A DNA stretch of 64,000 nucleotides. It comes from Imbroritus primus. Its GTDB lineage: Bacteria; Pseudomonadota; Gammaproteobacteria; Burkholderiales; Burkholderiaceae. The translations under genes were made by a program, and so were the position numbers. The notes beneath the pieces were generated by a model. It did not search any database. It was not told the DNA's origin and saw nothing but the letters and a program-made list of their open reading frames with translations. Positions 51,530-60,609 of this stretch are shown piece after piece. Location of the stretch: positions 1-64,000 of the forward strand of contig AKCV02000014.1 in assembly GCA_000272025.2 (NCBI GenBank). The letters run 5' to 3'. How positions within the stretch are numbered: the stretch's first letter is position 1; every line of letters begins with the position of its first letter.

Positions 51530-52345
51530 ATGAAAACGAAACTGACCGCACTCGTGCTTGCCGCTTCCTTTGCCGCCGTCCTGCCGCTGTCCGCCCATGC
51601 GCACCGCGCCTGGATGCTGCCGTCGGCGACCGTGATCTCGGGCAACAATGCCTGGGTGACGGTAGACGGCGCGATCTCCAACGACCTGTTCTACTTCGAA
51701 CACCATCCGCTGCGCCTCGAGAATCTGGCGGTGACCGCCCCGGACGGCACGCCCGCCAAGGCCGAGAACACCAGCACCGGCCGCTACCGCAGCACCTTCG
51801 ACGTGCAACTCGCCAAGCCAGGCACGTACAAGATGGCCGTGGTCAATAACGGTCTGACGGCCAGCTACAAGGAAAACGGTCAGACCAAGCGCTGGCGCGG
51901 CACGGCGGAAAGCTTCGCCAAGGAAGTGCCGGCCAATGCCGAAGACCTGCGCGTCACCCAGTCGCAGGGTCGTATCGAAACCTTCGTGACGGCCGGCAAA
52001 CCCACCACCACGGTGCTCAAGCCCACCGGCAGCGGCCTGGAACTGGCTCCGGTGACGCACCCGAACGACCTGTTCGTCGGCGATGCCGCAACCTTCCAGA
52101 TGCTGCTAGACGGCAAGCCTGCTGCCAACCTCGACGTGAGCGTGGTGCCCGCGGGCGTGCGCTATCGCGACAAGCTGAACGACATGACGCTCAAGACCAA
52201 TGCCGAAGGCAAGTTCTCGGTGAAGTGGACGCAGCCCGGCATGTGGTTCATCGAGGCCGACGTACGCGATAACAAGACCGCCCTGCCGCAAGCCAAGGAA
52301 CGCCGTGCCAGCTACGCTGCGACGTTCGAAGTGCTGCCGCAGTAA
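51530..52345 (+). CDS. DUF4198 periplasmic protein
   Basis: 271 residues with a signal peptide (TALVLAASFAAVLPLSAHA) and the DUF4198 opening HRAWMLPSATVISGNNAWVTVDGAISNDLF. The C-terminal part is a beta-sandwich-like segment (GKFSVKWTQPGMWFIEAD). The family is linked to nickel or iron transport (NikM-like). It sits between the DUF2271 and ApbE genes, so a metal-binding or substrate-docking role in ferric reduction is plausible. AGAGGAG precedes the ATG. Confidence 0.88.
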   Translation: MKTKLTALVLAASFAAVLPLSAHAHRAWMLPSATVISGNNAWVTVDGAISNDLFYFEHHPLRLENLAVTAPDGTPAKAENTSTGRYRSTFDVQLAKPGTYKMAVVNNGLTASYKENGQTKRWRGTAESFAKEVPANAEDLRVTQSQGRIETFVTAGKPTTTVLKPTGSGLELAPVTHPNDLFVGDAATFQMLLDGKPAANLDVSVVPAGVRYRDKLNDMTLKTNAEGKFSVKWTQPGMWFIEADVRDNKTALPQAKERRASYAATFEVLPQ

Positions 52346-52375
52346 GCATATCGGCAACTGCAACCAGGTCCGCCC

Positions 52376-53419
52376 ATGATGCCCACTGCATCCCGCCGCG
52401 TCCTGGTACCGCTGGACCTGCCGCCGGCCGCAGTGCCGGACGGTACAGTCCAGTCGCTGCACGGCGCGACCATGGGTACCAGCTGGAGCGCCCGTCTGGT
52501 CGCCGATGCGGCACGGCTGCCTGAACTCCATCACGTCATCCAGTCCGCACTGGATGACGTCGTGGCGCAGATGAGCCACTGGGAAGCCGGCTCCGACCTC
52601 GGCCGCTTCAATCGCGCCCTGCCCGGCACATGGCAGGTGCTGCCGGAAGCGTTTTTCACCGTGCTCGACTGTGCCATCGCCATCGCACGCGACAGCGCCG
52701 GTGCCTACGATCCGACCATCGGCACGCTGGTCGACCTGTGGGGCTTCGGGCCACGCGGAGCACAGGCGCCGGTCACCGCCCCGCCATCCGGGGCGGCGAT
52801 CCGTCAGGCGCGCGCCACATGCGGCTGGCAGCGCATCACACTCGATCACGCCACACGCCGTGTACAACAGCCAGGCGGCCTCGCGCTCGATTTTTCTTCC
52901 ATTGCCAAGGGCTTCGGCGTCGATCATGCTGCGCAGGCGCTCGAACGGGCAGGCGTGCGCAGCTACCTGCTGGAAGTCGGCGGCGAGTTGCGTGGCCTCG
53001 GGGCAAAGCCCGACGGTACGCCGTGGTGGGTGGAACTCGAACGTCCGCCGCACGATGCATGTACGACATCATCCACCGCACCCGACACGCAGGATGGGCC
53101 TGTTGATGTTGTCGCACTGCACGGCCTGTCGGTAGCAACATCCGGCGACTACCGCCGCTATTTCGAACATGACGGCGTGCGCTACGCGCATACGCTCGAC
53201 CCGCGCACCGGCTATCCGGTGCAGCACACAGCATCGGTCACCGTCCTGCACGCCTCGTGCATGGTGGCCGACGCACTGGCGACGCTGCTGACCGTACTCG
53301 GACCGGACGCCGCGCCGGCCTACGCGGAGCGGTGCGGGCTCGCCGCACGCATGCTGTACCTTACCCCCACGGGCATGCGCGAATCCTGCTCATCGGCCTT
53401 CACCGACATGCTCACATGA
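52376..53419 (+). CDS. apbE: FAD:protein FMN transferase
   Basis: 347 residues. ApbE motifs: TMGTSWSARLV at the start of the domain, SHWEAGSDLGRFNR, ALDFSSIAKGFGVDHAAQALE, SYLLEVGGELRGLG and HTLDPRTGYPVQ. It covalently attaches FMN to Ser/Thr of exported proteins. Natural substrate here is the adjacent DUF2271 protein. There is no classical signal, though the N-terminal segment is Pro/Ala-rich; its export route is unclear. It overlaps the reductase start by 4 bp. Confidence 0.93.
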   Translation: MMPTASRRVLVPLDLPPAAVPDGTVQSLHGATMGTSWSARLVADAARLPELHHVIQSALDDVVAQMSHWEAGSDLGRFNRALPGTWQVLPEAFFTVLDCAIAIARDSAGAYDPTIGTLVDLWGFGPRGAQAPVTAPPSGAAIRQARATCGWQRITLDHATRRVQQPGGLALDFSSIAKGFGVDHAAQALERAGVRSYLLEVGGELRGLGAKPDGTPWWVELERPPHDACTTSSTAPDTQDGPVDVVALHGLSVATSGDYRRYFEHDGVRYAHTLDPRTGYPVQHTASVTVLHASCMVADALATLLTVLGPDAAPAYAERCGLAARMLYLTPTGMRESCSSAFTDMLT

Positions 53420-55047
53420 CTGCCGCCCAACCCGCCCGCCTGTTCACCATTCCGCGGCTACTCCTGATCGTTGTGCTGGTCCTGTCCGTTGCCTTGCTGG
53501 CCCAGCCGCAATGGCTTGGGACACCCACGGCGCGCAGCGCTGTCGCCGGACTCATCACGCTGCTCTGGCTAGCCTTTGCCGGCACGACATGGCTGCGTCA
53601 CCGGCGCGCACAACGCGCGCTGGAAGCCGCGATGCGCGGTGAAGCCGGCGCCACCATCGTGGCCTACGCCAGCCAGACCGGCCAAGCCGAGCGCTATGCC
53701 GAGCAGACGGCCGAGGCGCTGCGCGCAGCCGGTACATCCGTGCGCCTGCTGCCGCTCTCGCATCTCGATGCCGAGACGCTCGCGCAGACGCCCCGCGCGC
53801 TCTTCATCGCCAGCACGACCGGCGAAGGCGACGCGCCGGACAACGCCAGCGGCTTCGTCCGTCACCTGATGGCGAGCAGCGCGCCGCTACCGTATCTCGC
53901 GCATCTCGACTACGGCGTGCTCGCCCTGGGCGACCGCAGCTACAGCGACTACTGCGGGTTCGGCCATGCACTTGACCGCTGGCTGCGCCACCAACATGCA
54001 CAGCCATTGTTCGACATCATCGAAGTCGACAACGGCGATACCGGCGCACTGCGCCACTGGCAGCACCAGCTCGGCGTGCTCACCGGGCAAGCGTCGATGC
54101 AGGACTGGAGTACGCCTCACTATGCGCGCTGGCAACTGGCCGGGCGAACCTTGCTGAATGCCGGGAGCCCGGGTGCGCCAGCGTTTCATATCGTACTCAA
54201 GCCGCTGGACGGTACGCTCGACTGGCAGGCGGGCGATATCGCTGAGATCGGCCCGTGCAACGCGCCACATGCCGTAACAGAGACATTGCTGGCGCTCGGC
54301 GCGGACGGCGACGCAACGGTGACGGCAGATGGCCAGACCTTGCGCCTTGCCGACCTGCTGGCACGCTGCCAACTCCCAGCAGCAGATACATGCACGACAC
54401 TTCGCGCCATCCCGGCACAGGCACTGGCGGAACAACTTGCCCGGCTGCCGCACCGCGAATACTCGATTGCCTCGCTGCCCGCAGATGGGCGACTGGAGCT
54501 GCTGGTGCGCCGCATGGCCGATCCGGACGGCACGCCCGGCGTCGGTTCCGGCTGGCTGACGCAGCATGCGGCACCAGGGTCGGAAATCGCGCTGCGCATC
54601 CGCACCAATCGCAACTTCCATACGCCGCCGGACGACCGCCCCCTGATCCTGATCGGTAACGGCACAGGGCTTGCCGGCCTGCGTGCGCACCTGAAGGCGC
54701 GCGCCTTGGCCGGGCACCATCGCAACTGGCTGTTGTTCGGCGAACGGACGGCGGCGCACGACCAGTTCTTCGCCGAAGAACTGCAGGCATGGCAGGCGCA
54801 GGGCGTCCTGCAGCGTGTCGACCTCGCCTTCTCCCGCGATACCGGCGGTCACCGCTACGTGCAGGACTGCGTGCAGGCCGCCGCCGCGGACTTGCGCGCC
54901 TGGGTCGCGGCAGGCGCCGCCATCTATGTCTGCGGCAACCTGCAGGGCATGGCCAGCGGCGTGGACCACGCCCTGCACGACGCCCTGGGCACTGCAACCG
55001 TCGAGACGCTGGCGGATACCGGCCGTTACCGCCGCGACGTGTACTGA
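53416..55047 (+). CDS. Membrane-anchored flavodoxin/FNR reductase (sulfite-reductase-alpha-like)
   Basis: 543 residues. Two N-terminal TM segments (LLLIVVLVLSVALLA, AVAGLITLLWLAFAG), a flavodoxin domain (IVAYASQTGQAERYAEQTAEAL, FIASTTGEGDAPDNA), an FAD domain (REYSIASLPADGRLELLVRRM) and an NAD(P) domain (LILIGNGTGLAGLRAHL). It takes electrons from NAD(P)H through FAD and FMN to a membrane or periplasmic acceptor. In this operon, that is the PepSY and DUF2271 proteins. Not a cysteine-pathway CysJ. Confidence 0.88.
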   Translation: MTAAQPARLFTIPRLLLIVVLVLSVALLAQPQWLGTPTARSAVAGLITLLWLAFAGTTWLRHRRAQRALEAAMRGEAGATIVAYASQTGQAERYAEQTAEALRAAGTSVRLLPLSHLDAETLAQTPRALFIASTTGEGDAPDNASGFVRHLMASSAPLPYLAHLDYGVLALGDRSYSDYCGFGHALDRWLRHQHAQPLFDIIEVDNGDTGALRHWQHQLGVLTGQASMQDWSTPHYARWQLAGRTLLNAGSPGAPAFHIVLKPLDGTLDWQAGDIAEIGPCNAPHAVTETLLALGADGDATVTADGQTLRLADLLARCQLPAADTCTTLRAIPAQALAEQLARLPHREYSIASLPADGRLELLVRRMADPDGTPGVGSGWLTQHAAPGSEIALRIRTNRNFHTPPDDRPLILIGNGTGLAGLRAHLKARALAGHHRNWLLFGERTAAHDQFFAEELQAWQAQGVLQRVDLAFSRDTGGHRYVQDCVQAAAADLRAWVAAGAAIYVCGNLQGMASGVDHALHDALGTATVETLADTGRYRRDVY

Positions 55048-55247
55048 TCTGTTCACCGGCCGGAGGCTGGCGGCAAGTACGGATCACGCCCTACCAGTAT
55101 GCGGCCGCCATTGCGGGGACCTTTGCGGACACGGACAAATCGGCCTGGCATGCGGCACCCCAGCCGGGCTATCGCCTCAGACGGCCTGCGTGTCAGGTGA
55201 TGCGCCCACGCAACATTCCCCATTCGCCCTCTGAAATTTTATTAAAT

Positions 55248-55266
55248 GCGAATGATTTCCATTTGC
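55248..55266. promoter_or_regulatory. Fur box-like site upstream of the TonB receptor
   Basis: GCGAATGATTTCCATTTGC matches the Fur consensus at about 12 of 19 positions, with an intact AATGAT core and CATTT half. It is in the 347-bp gap 55048-55394 between the reductase and the receptor, in which no gene is recognised. Suggests iron repression of the receptor independently of the upstream operon. Confidence 0.6.
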
Positions 55267-55394
55267 CTTAGTGTTTTCATTGGACTACGATAGGGTCCGC
55301 GCGGAGCTGTGCGGCCACGGACGCTTAGCACGTCGCCGGCCGGGTGGACTGAGCCCCTGCCCTCCGCCGCCACAACCTAAAGGGAGTTTTTCTA

Positions 55395-57650
55395 GTGAAC
55401 CGTAGTCACCACTCGTCGATGCGACTGAGTCCGCTGGCCGCCGCCCTGTGCGGCGCGCTGGCGGCCATGGCCGCGCATAGCGCCACTGCCCAAACCCCCC
55501 AGGCTGCCCCGGCCGCTTCCGCCAGCGCCGCGCCGGTGCAACTCGAAGCCGTTACCGTGCAAGGCACGCGCGACAGCTACAAGGTCGAGGACGCCACCTC
55601 GCCCAAGTTCACCGCGCCGCTGCTCGACACGCCGAAATCGGTCACCGTGATTCCTTCCGAAGTGATTCGCCAGACCGGCGCCAGCACGCTGCAGGAAGCA
55701 CTGCGCACCACGCCGGGCATCACCTTCGGCGCCGGCGAAGGCGGCAACCCGATCGGCGACCGGCCGTTCATTCGCGGCTTCGACTCGATGGCCGACATCT
55801 TCACCGACGGCGTGCGTGACGCCGGTTCGCAGACCCGCGAGTCGTTCAACATCGAACGCGTGGAAGTCATCAAGGGCCCCAGCTCCGCCTTCGGCGGCCG
55901 CGGCTCGGTCGGCGGCGCCATTAACCTGGTGACCAAGCAGCCGACCAAGGAAACCTTCGCCAGCGGCTCGGTGGCCCTCGGCACGGACAGCTACAAGCGC
56001 GCCACCGTGGACGGCAACTACCTCGTCAACGACAACGTGGCGTTCCGCATCAACGCCATGGCGCATGACCAGAACATTCCGGGCCGCGATGCCGTGGACC
56101 TGAGCAAGTGGGGCATCGCGCCCTCGGTGACTTTCGGCCTGAACTCGCCGACGCGCGTCACGCTCAGTTACTACCACATGCAGTCCGACGGCATGCCGGA
56201 CTACAGCATTCCCTACCGTAACAGCGGTGCAGCCCGCACCAAGGCCAATCCCGACGGCCCGGCAGATGTCAATCGCAACAATTTCTACGGCCTGAAGAAC
56301 CGCGACTTTCAGAAGAACAACGTCGATATCGCCACGGCCCAGATCCAGCACGACTTCGGCAATGGCCTGATGCTGCGCAACACCACGCGCTATGGCCGTT
56401 CGACCAACGACTACATTGTCACCAACCCGGACGACAGCGCGGGCAACGTCCCGCGCGGCATGGTCTGGCGCAATACCAAGTCGCGCGACTCGGTGAACAC
56501 CACGCTGGTCAACCAGACTGACGTGATGGCCGAGTTCAGCACTGGCGCGGTCAAGCATAACTTCGTCGCCGGCGTGGAGTTCTCGCGTGAGGAAACCGAC
56601 AACGACCCGTACACCGTTGCCACCGGCAACCGCGATTGCCGCCTCGAGCCAGCGACCTCGTTCAACTGCACAAGCCTGCTCAACCCGAATCCGAACGATC
56701 CGTGGGTTGGCAGCATCCGCAAGCTGGGCAACACCACGGCGGCCAAAACGACCACGCGCTCGGTCTACGCCTTCGACACCATGGAGTTCAACAAGCAGTG
56801 GTCGCTGAACCTCGGTGTCCGCTACGACAGCTACTCCACCTCGGTCAACACGCCTCGCTATGTGAACGCCTCGGGCGCCACCGTCGCCGCTACCTCACTG
56901 CATAACGACTCCAGCTTCTTCAACTACCAGGCCGGCGTGGTGTACAAGCCGTTGCCCAACGGCAGCGTGTACGTGAACTACGCAACCGCTTCGACACCCT
57001 CGGGCCAGACCGTGAGCGATGGCGCGGACAACCTCAGCGCCACCAACCAGGATCTCGATCCGGAACGCAGCCGTGCGCTCGAACTGGGCACCAAGTGGGA
57101 TCTGCTGGATGGCAAGCTGTCGCTGACCGGTGCAATCTTCCAGATCAAGAAGAGCAATGCGCGCGTGCAGGTGGATGCAAACACCTACGCCCTCGCCGGC
57201 AAGCAGGAAGTCAAAGGCTTTGAGATCGGCTTCGCAGGCCACATCACCGACAAGTGGGGCGTGTTCGGCGGCTATACCCGCCTGGACAGCAAGCTGAAGA
57301 ACAACGGCACCTACGGTACCAACGCCAACAACGACGGCAACCGGTTCCCGAATACGCCGAAAGATGCCTTCAGCCTGTGGACGACCTACCAGGTACTGCC
57401 TAAGCTGACGCTTGGCGCGGGTGCCTTCTATGTATCGAAAGTCTATGGCAACCCCGCGAACACGCTGTACATCCCGTCGTATACGCGTTTTGACGCCATG
57501 GCCGCATATACTGTCAACAAGAACCTGTCGCTGCAGCTGAATGTGCAGAACCTGACAGACAAGACGTACTACACCAAGGCCTATGGCAACCATTACGCCG
57601 CGTTGGGTGAAGGCCGGTCAGCCATCGTGACGGCGAACTGGCGCTTCTGA
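55395..57650 (+). CDS. TonB-dependent siderophore receptor
   Basis: 751 residues from GTG 55395 behind AGGGAG (an ATG at 55419 is in frame). Signal peptide ends ATA. Plug domain: SVTVIPSEVIRQTGASTLQEALRTTPGITFGAGEGG, then FNIERVEVIKGPSSAFGGRGSVGGAINLVTKQP. A 22-strand barrel ends in YTVNKNLSLQLNVQNLTDKTY and a terminal Phe. FhuE/FiuA-like catecholate or hydroxamate receptor; ligand unknown. Clear iron context with Fur box and PiuC-type gene downstream. Confidence 0.93.
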   Translation: MNRSHHSSMRLSPLAAALCGALAAMAAHSATAQTPQAAPAASASAAPVQLEAVTVQGTRDSYKVEDATSPKFTAPLLDTPKSVTVIPSEVIRQTGASTLQEALRTTPGITFGAGEGGNPIGDRPFIRGFDSMADIFTDGVRDAGSQTRESFNIERVEVIKGPSSAFGGRGSVGGAINLVTKQPTKETFASGSVALGTDSYKRATVDGNYLVNDNVAFRINAMAHDQNIPGRDAVDLSKWGIAPSVTFGLNSPTRVTLSYYHMQSDGMPDYSIPYRNSGAARTKANPDGPADVNRNNFYGLKNRDFQKNNVDIATAQIQHDFGNGLMLRNTTRYGRSTNDYIVTNPDDSAGNVPRGMVWRNTKSRDSVNTTLVNQTDVMAEFSTGAVKHNFVAGVEFSREETDNDPYTVATGNRDCRLEPATSFNCTSLLNPNPNDPWVGSIRKLGNTTAAKTTTRSVYAFDTMEFNKQWSLNLGVRYDSYSTSVNTPRYVNASGATVAATSLHNDSSFFNYQAGVVYKPLPNGSVYVNYATASTPSGQTVSDGADNLSATNQDLDPERSRALELGTKWDLLDGKLSLTGAIFQIKKSNARVQVDANTYALAGKQEVKGFEIGFAGHITDKWGVFGGYTRLDSKLKNNGTYGTNANNDGNRFPNTPKDAFSLWTTYQVLPKLTLGAGAFYVSKVYGNPANTLYIPSYTRFDAMAAYTVNKNLSLQLNVQNLTDKTYYTKAYGNHYAALGEGRSAIVTANWRF

Positions 57651-57720
57651 ACAGCGCTGGCACCTGTGATCTGCGGACGGCCTCCAGGCGGTTCGCAGGT
57701 CCGTTCCGTTGGCAGTTCGA

Positions 57721-57748
57721 CGCCTGTCCACACCCGGACAGGCGTTTT
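57721..57748 (+). terminator. Rho-independent terminator after the TonB receptor
   Basis: CGCCTGTCC (57721-57729) pairs with GGACAGGCG (57736-57744) around a six-base loop and is followed by TTTT. Nine perfect base pairs plus T-run; 70 bp beyond the receptor stop. Confidence 0.9.
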
Positions 57749-57780
57749 CATTGAATCACCGCGTTTCAGGAATCACCACG

Positions 57781-58464
57781 ATGTTGCTCCAGATACCCCA
57801 GGTACTGACCAAGGAACAGGTCGCGCAGTTTCGCCAGGCCATGGACCAGGCGGAATGGATCGATGGCAACGCGACCTCGGGCGAACAATCGGCGCTGGCC
57901 AAGCGCAATATGCAGTTGCAGGAAGGCTCGCCGCTGGCGCGCCAGCTGGGCGACCTGATCCAGGATGCACTCGGCGCCAATGCACTGTTCTTCTCCGCCG
58001 CACTGCCGCTCAAGGTCTATCCGCCGCTGTTCAACCGCTATGCGAGCGGCCAGACTTTTGGCGTGCATGTCGACAACGCCATCCGCCATCTGCGCGGCAC
58101 CAATTTCCGTATACGCAGCGATCTCTCCGCCACGCTGTTCCTCGCCGAACCCGACGAATACGACGGTGGCGAACTGATCATCGAGGACACCTACGGCACG
58201 CAGAGCATCAAGCTGCCGGCCGGCCACATGGTGCTCTACCCGGCCACCAGCCTGCACCGCGTCACGCCGGTAACGCGCGGCGCACGCGTGGCATCGTTCT
58301 TCTGGATCCAGAGCATGGTGCGGGACGGTGAAGCGCGCACGCTGCTGTTCCAGCTCGACCAGTCGATCCAGGCGCTGGTCATGGAGCACGGCCACGGCCA
58401 TGCGCAGGTGATCGCGCTGACCGGCATCTATCACAACCTCATGCGCCGCTGGGCGGAGTCCTGA
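57781..58464 (+). CDS. PKHD-type Fe(II)/2-oxoglutarate hydroxylase (PiuC/YbiX family)
   Basis: 227 residues. Prolyl-4-hydroxylase-like fold with iron ligands in HVDNAIRH (His and Asp) and TSLHRVTPV (His), and the 2-oxoglutarate arginine in [14 protein letters not shown]. Usually encoded next to siderophore receptors, as here, and assumed to modify the siderophore or receptor. Starts after the terminator of the receptor gene, so it may have its own promoter. Confidence 0.9.
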   Translation: MLLQIPQVLTKEQVAQFRQAMDQAEWIDGNATSGEQSALAKRNMQLQEGSPLARQLGDLIQDALGANALFFSAALPLKVYPPLFNRYASGQTFGVHVDNAIRHLRGTNFRIRSDLSATLFLAEPDEYDGGELIIEDTYGTQSIKLPAGHMVLYPATSLHRVTPVTRGARVASFFWIQSMVRDGEARTLLFQLDQSIQALVMEHGHGHAQVIALTGIYHNLMRRWAES

Positions 58465-58547
58465 AACGGCTCGCCACGGAAAGAAACCCGGTGCCTGCTG
58501 CCGACCGGCAGCACTGCCCCGAAAGAGGAACATGGCCAGAGGGCCAT

Positions 58548-58574
58548 GAAAAATGCCCGGTCATGCCGGGCATT
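58548..58574 (-). terminator. Rho-independent terminator of uppP
   Basis: AATGCCCGG (58552-58560) and CCGGGCATT (58566-58574) form a nine-bp stem; read on the minus strand it is followed by TTTTT. It lies 33 bp after the uppP stop, between it and the hydroxylase gene, which converges. Confidence 0.88.
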
Positions 58575-58606
58575 GTCATGTCAGGACGTGGTGCCCTGTC
58601 GCCTGC

Positions 58607-59488
58607 TCAACCGTGCCACTCGATCACGCCCGTATAGGCCGTGATCAGCACGATCAGACCGAAGACGATGCGGTACCACGCAAATGGACGGAAGTCGTGC
58701 GAGGCGACAAAACGCAGCAACCAACGCACGCAGAAAAAGGCGGAGATGAAGGCCGCCACGAAACCGATGCCAAACGTGCCGAGATCCGTCAGGGACAGCA
58801 CCGAGCGCGCCTTGACCAGCTCATAGACGGTCGCGCCGAAGATCACCGGAATCGCCAGGAAGAACGAGAACTCCGTGGCCACCTTGCGCGACAGGCCAAA
58901 CAGCATGCCGCCGATGATGGTCGCACCCGAGCGCGACGTACCGGGAATCAGCGCCGCGCACTGCGCCAGCCCGACCTTGAGCGCATCGCTCCAGCGTAGA
59001 TCGTCGATCGACTCGATGCGCGGGGCCGCCGCCTTCGCGGCTTCCAGCAGTGCATTGCCGCGCGGATCGCGCGTCGTGCCACGCCGGCTTTCGAGATGCT
59101 CGGCCCACAGGATCACCAGGCCGCCGACGATGAAGGCCGAGGCCACGACGATCGGGTTGAACAGCGTGTGCTTGATGAAACTGCCGAGCAGCAGTGCCAG
59201 CGTGATGGCAGGCAAAGTGGCGACGATCACATTGATGGCGAAGCGCTGCGACAGGCGCTCGGAGGCCAGGCCGCGCACCACGTGCAGGATGCGTTCGCGG
59301 TATTCCCAGCACACCGCCAGGATCGCGCCGAACTGGATCACCACTTCGAAGATGTGGCCCTGGTTGTCGTTGAAATCGAGCAGGTCGGCCGCGAGGATCA
59401 GGTGACCTGTACTCGAGATGGGCAAGAATTCGGTGAGACCCTCGACAATGCCGAGGATGATGGCCTTGAAGGCAAGCGCAATGTCCAT
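58607..59488 (-). CDS. uppP: Undecaprenyl-diphosphatase (BacA-type)
   Basis: 293 residues, eight TM helices. Catalytic motif [17 protein letters not shown] at 15-31 and second motif [19 protein letters not shown] near 180. Dephosphorylates undecaprenyl pyrophosphate at the cytoplasmic membrane for peptidoglycan lipid recycling. Confidence 0.96.
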   Translation of the reverse strand: MDIALAFKAIILGIVEGLTEFLPISSTGHLILAADLLDFNDNQGHIFEVVIQFGAILAVCWEYRERILHVVRGLASERLSQRFAINVIVATLPAITLALLLGSFIKHTLFNPIVVASAFIVGGLVILWAEHLESRRGTTRDPRGNALLEAAKAAAPRIESIDDLRWSDALKVGLAQCAALIPGTSRSGATIIGGMLFGLSRKVATEFSFFLAIPVIFGATVYELVKARSVLSLTDLGTFGIGFVAAFISAFFCVRWLLRFVASHDFRPFAWYRIVFGLIVLITAYTGVIEWHG

Positions 59489-59595
59489 GCGGAAGCGGAA
59501 GAGTATTGTTGTTCGTCAAAAAACGGCTCAGCGCCGCATCCGGATGACAGCATGGCGGAGATCCGGCTCGGGCGGGTGAATCTGGCCGGCCGGAT

Positions 59596-60177
59596 TCAGC
59601 GCGGCGTCACTTGCACCGAGATGCCATCTGGCAAAACAGTGATTGTACCGGGCTCGAAGTCGCGCCCCTTGAAACGCAGCTGTTCCGGCTTGAAGGTGTA
59701 GAGCGGATAGTCATGCAACAGATCCTGCGCCAGCAGCGTCCCGATGGCATTCAGCTGGCGCGTGTACTGGGCCGGCACATCGGCCAGTTCGAAGCGTTCT
59801 AGCGTCGGTCGGTCAAGCAGCAACGCGCGCTGCGCCGTCTCGTAGCGCAGGCCGCTGTTCAGCGCCAGGACGCCATTGAAGGTCTGCCCGGCCGCTAGCG
59901 GATTGTTGACCGCGGCATTCGCCTCGACCGTCACGCGGTTGCGTTCCGCATCGAAACGCAGGCGCGGATCGGTCAGGCGCACATCCACCAGTGCGAGGTA
60001 GCGAGTCTGATACGGAAACTTGCGTGCCAGTGCGGCCTCGAGTTCCTTGCGCGAGAAGGTGTACTCGTTGGTCCAGAGGTTGTAGCCCGCGCACGCTGTC
60101 ATGCTGGCGAGCAGGGCCGCACCTCCGGCACCGGCAAGAATGAAGCGGCGGCGCTTGCCGTCAGCGGAAAGATCCAT
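59596..60177 (-). CDS. DUF1439 lipoprotein
   Basis: 193 residues. Tat-like RRRFILAGAGGAALL and a lipobox-like SMTAC near residue 29. The body shows the DUF1439 pattern of long beta strands (YTFSRKELEAALARKFPYQTRY, LTDPRLRFDAERNRVTVEANA). Outer-membrane lipoprotein of unknown function, YceB-like. Lies 107 bp upstream of uppP on the same strand. Confidence 0.85.
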   Translation of the reverse strand: MDLSADGKRRRFILAGAGGAALLASMTACAGYNLWTNEYTFSRKELEAALARKFPYQTRYLALVDVRLTDPRLRFDAERNRVTVEANAAVNNPLAAGQTFNGVLALNSGLRYETAQRALLLDRPTLERFELADVPAQYTRQLNAIGTLLAQDLLHDYPLYTFKPEQLRFKGRDFEPGTITVLPDGISVQVTPR

Positions 60178-60245
60178 GCGTGGTGATGTCCGGGTGAGCG
60201 TGGTGGTTGGACTGGCGACGGGCGGGAGCGTTCAAAACACCGGTT

Positions 60246-60503
60246 TCACCCGGGTGCAGTCTGCGCTTCCAGCGCTGCCAGCCACACAATCGCATCGTCG
60301 CGCTTCGCCCCGCACATATCCGCCGAAGGCTGCAGCCCACCACAGAACGCCGGCCGCTCAGGGCGACCGAAGATACGGCAGCGGAAGTCCACGGTCAACT
60401 GCACGCACGGCACGCCCGCCGGCTTGCCATGCGGCATGCCAGGGACCGGGCTGGTAATGGACGGAGCGATGCAGCAGGCTCCGCAGTTATCGCGGCAGTT
60501 CAT
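60246..60503 (-). CDS. YkgJ-family cysteine cluster protein
   Basis: 85 residues from the ATG at 60503, giving the family start [11 protein letters not shown]. Eight cysteines in YkgJ spacing (CRDNCGACC...CVQL...[13 protein letters not shown]...MCG). Probably binds an iron-sulfur cluster or zinc. Function unknown. An in-frame ATG at 60536 adds 11 residues without support. Confidence 0.85.
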   Translation of the reverse strand: MNCRDNCGACCIAPSITSPVPGMPHGKPAGVPCVQLTVDFRCRIFGRPERPAFCGGLQPSADMCGAKRDDAIVWLAALEAQTAPG

Positions 60504-60609
60504 GAAAGCAAAGATACGAGACGGGTCAAACCCCACATGAATTGCACACCACCCCGCCTGCTATATGAGGCGACCCCGCGTGCCGGACGCAACGCCGACG
60601 CGCGACGCA

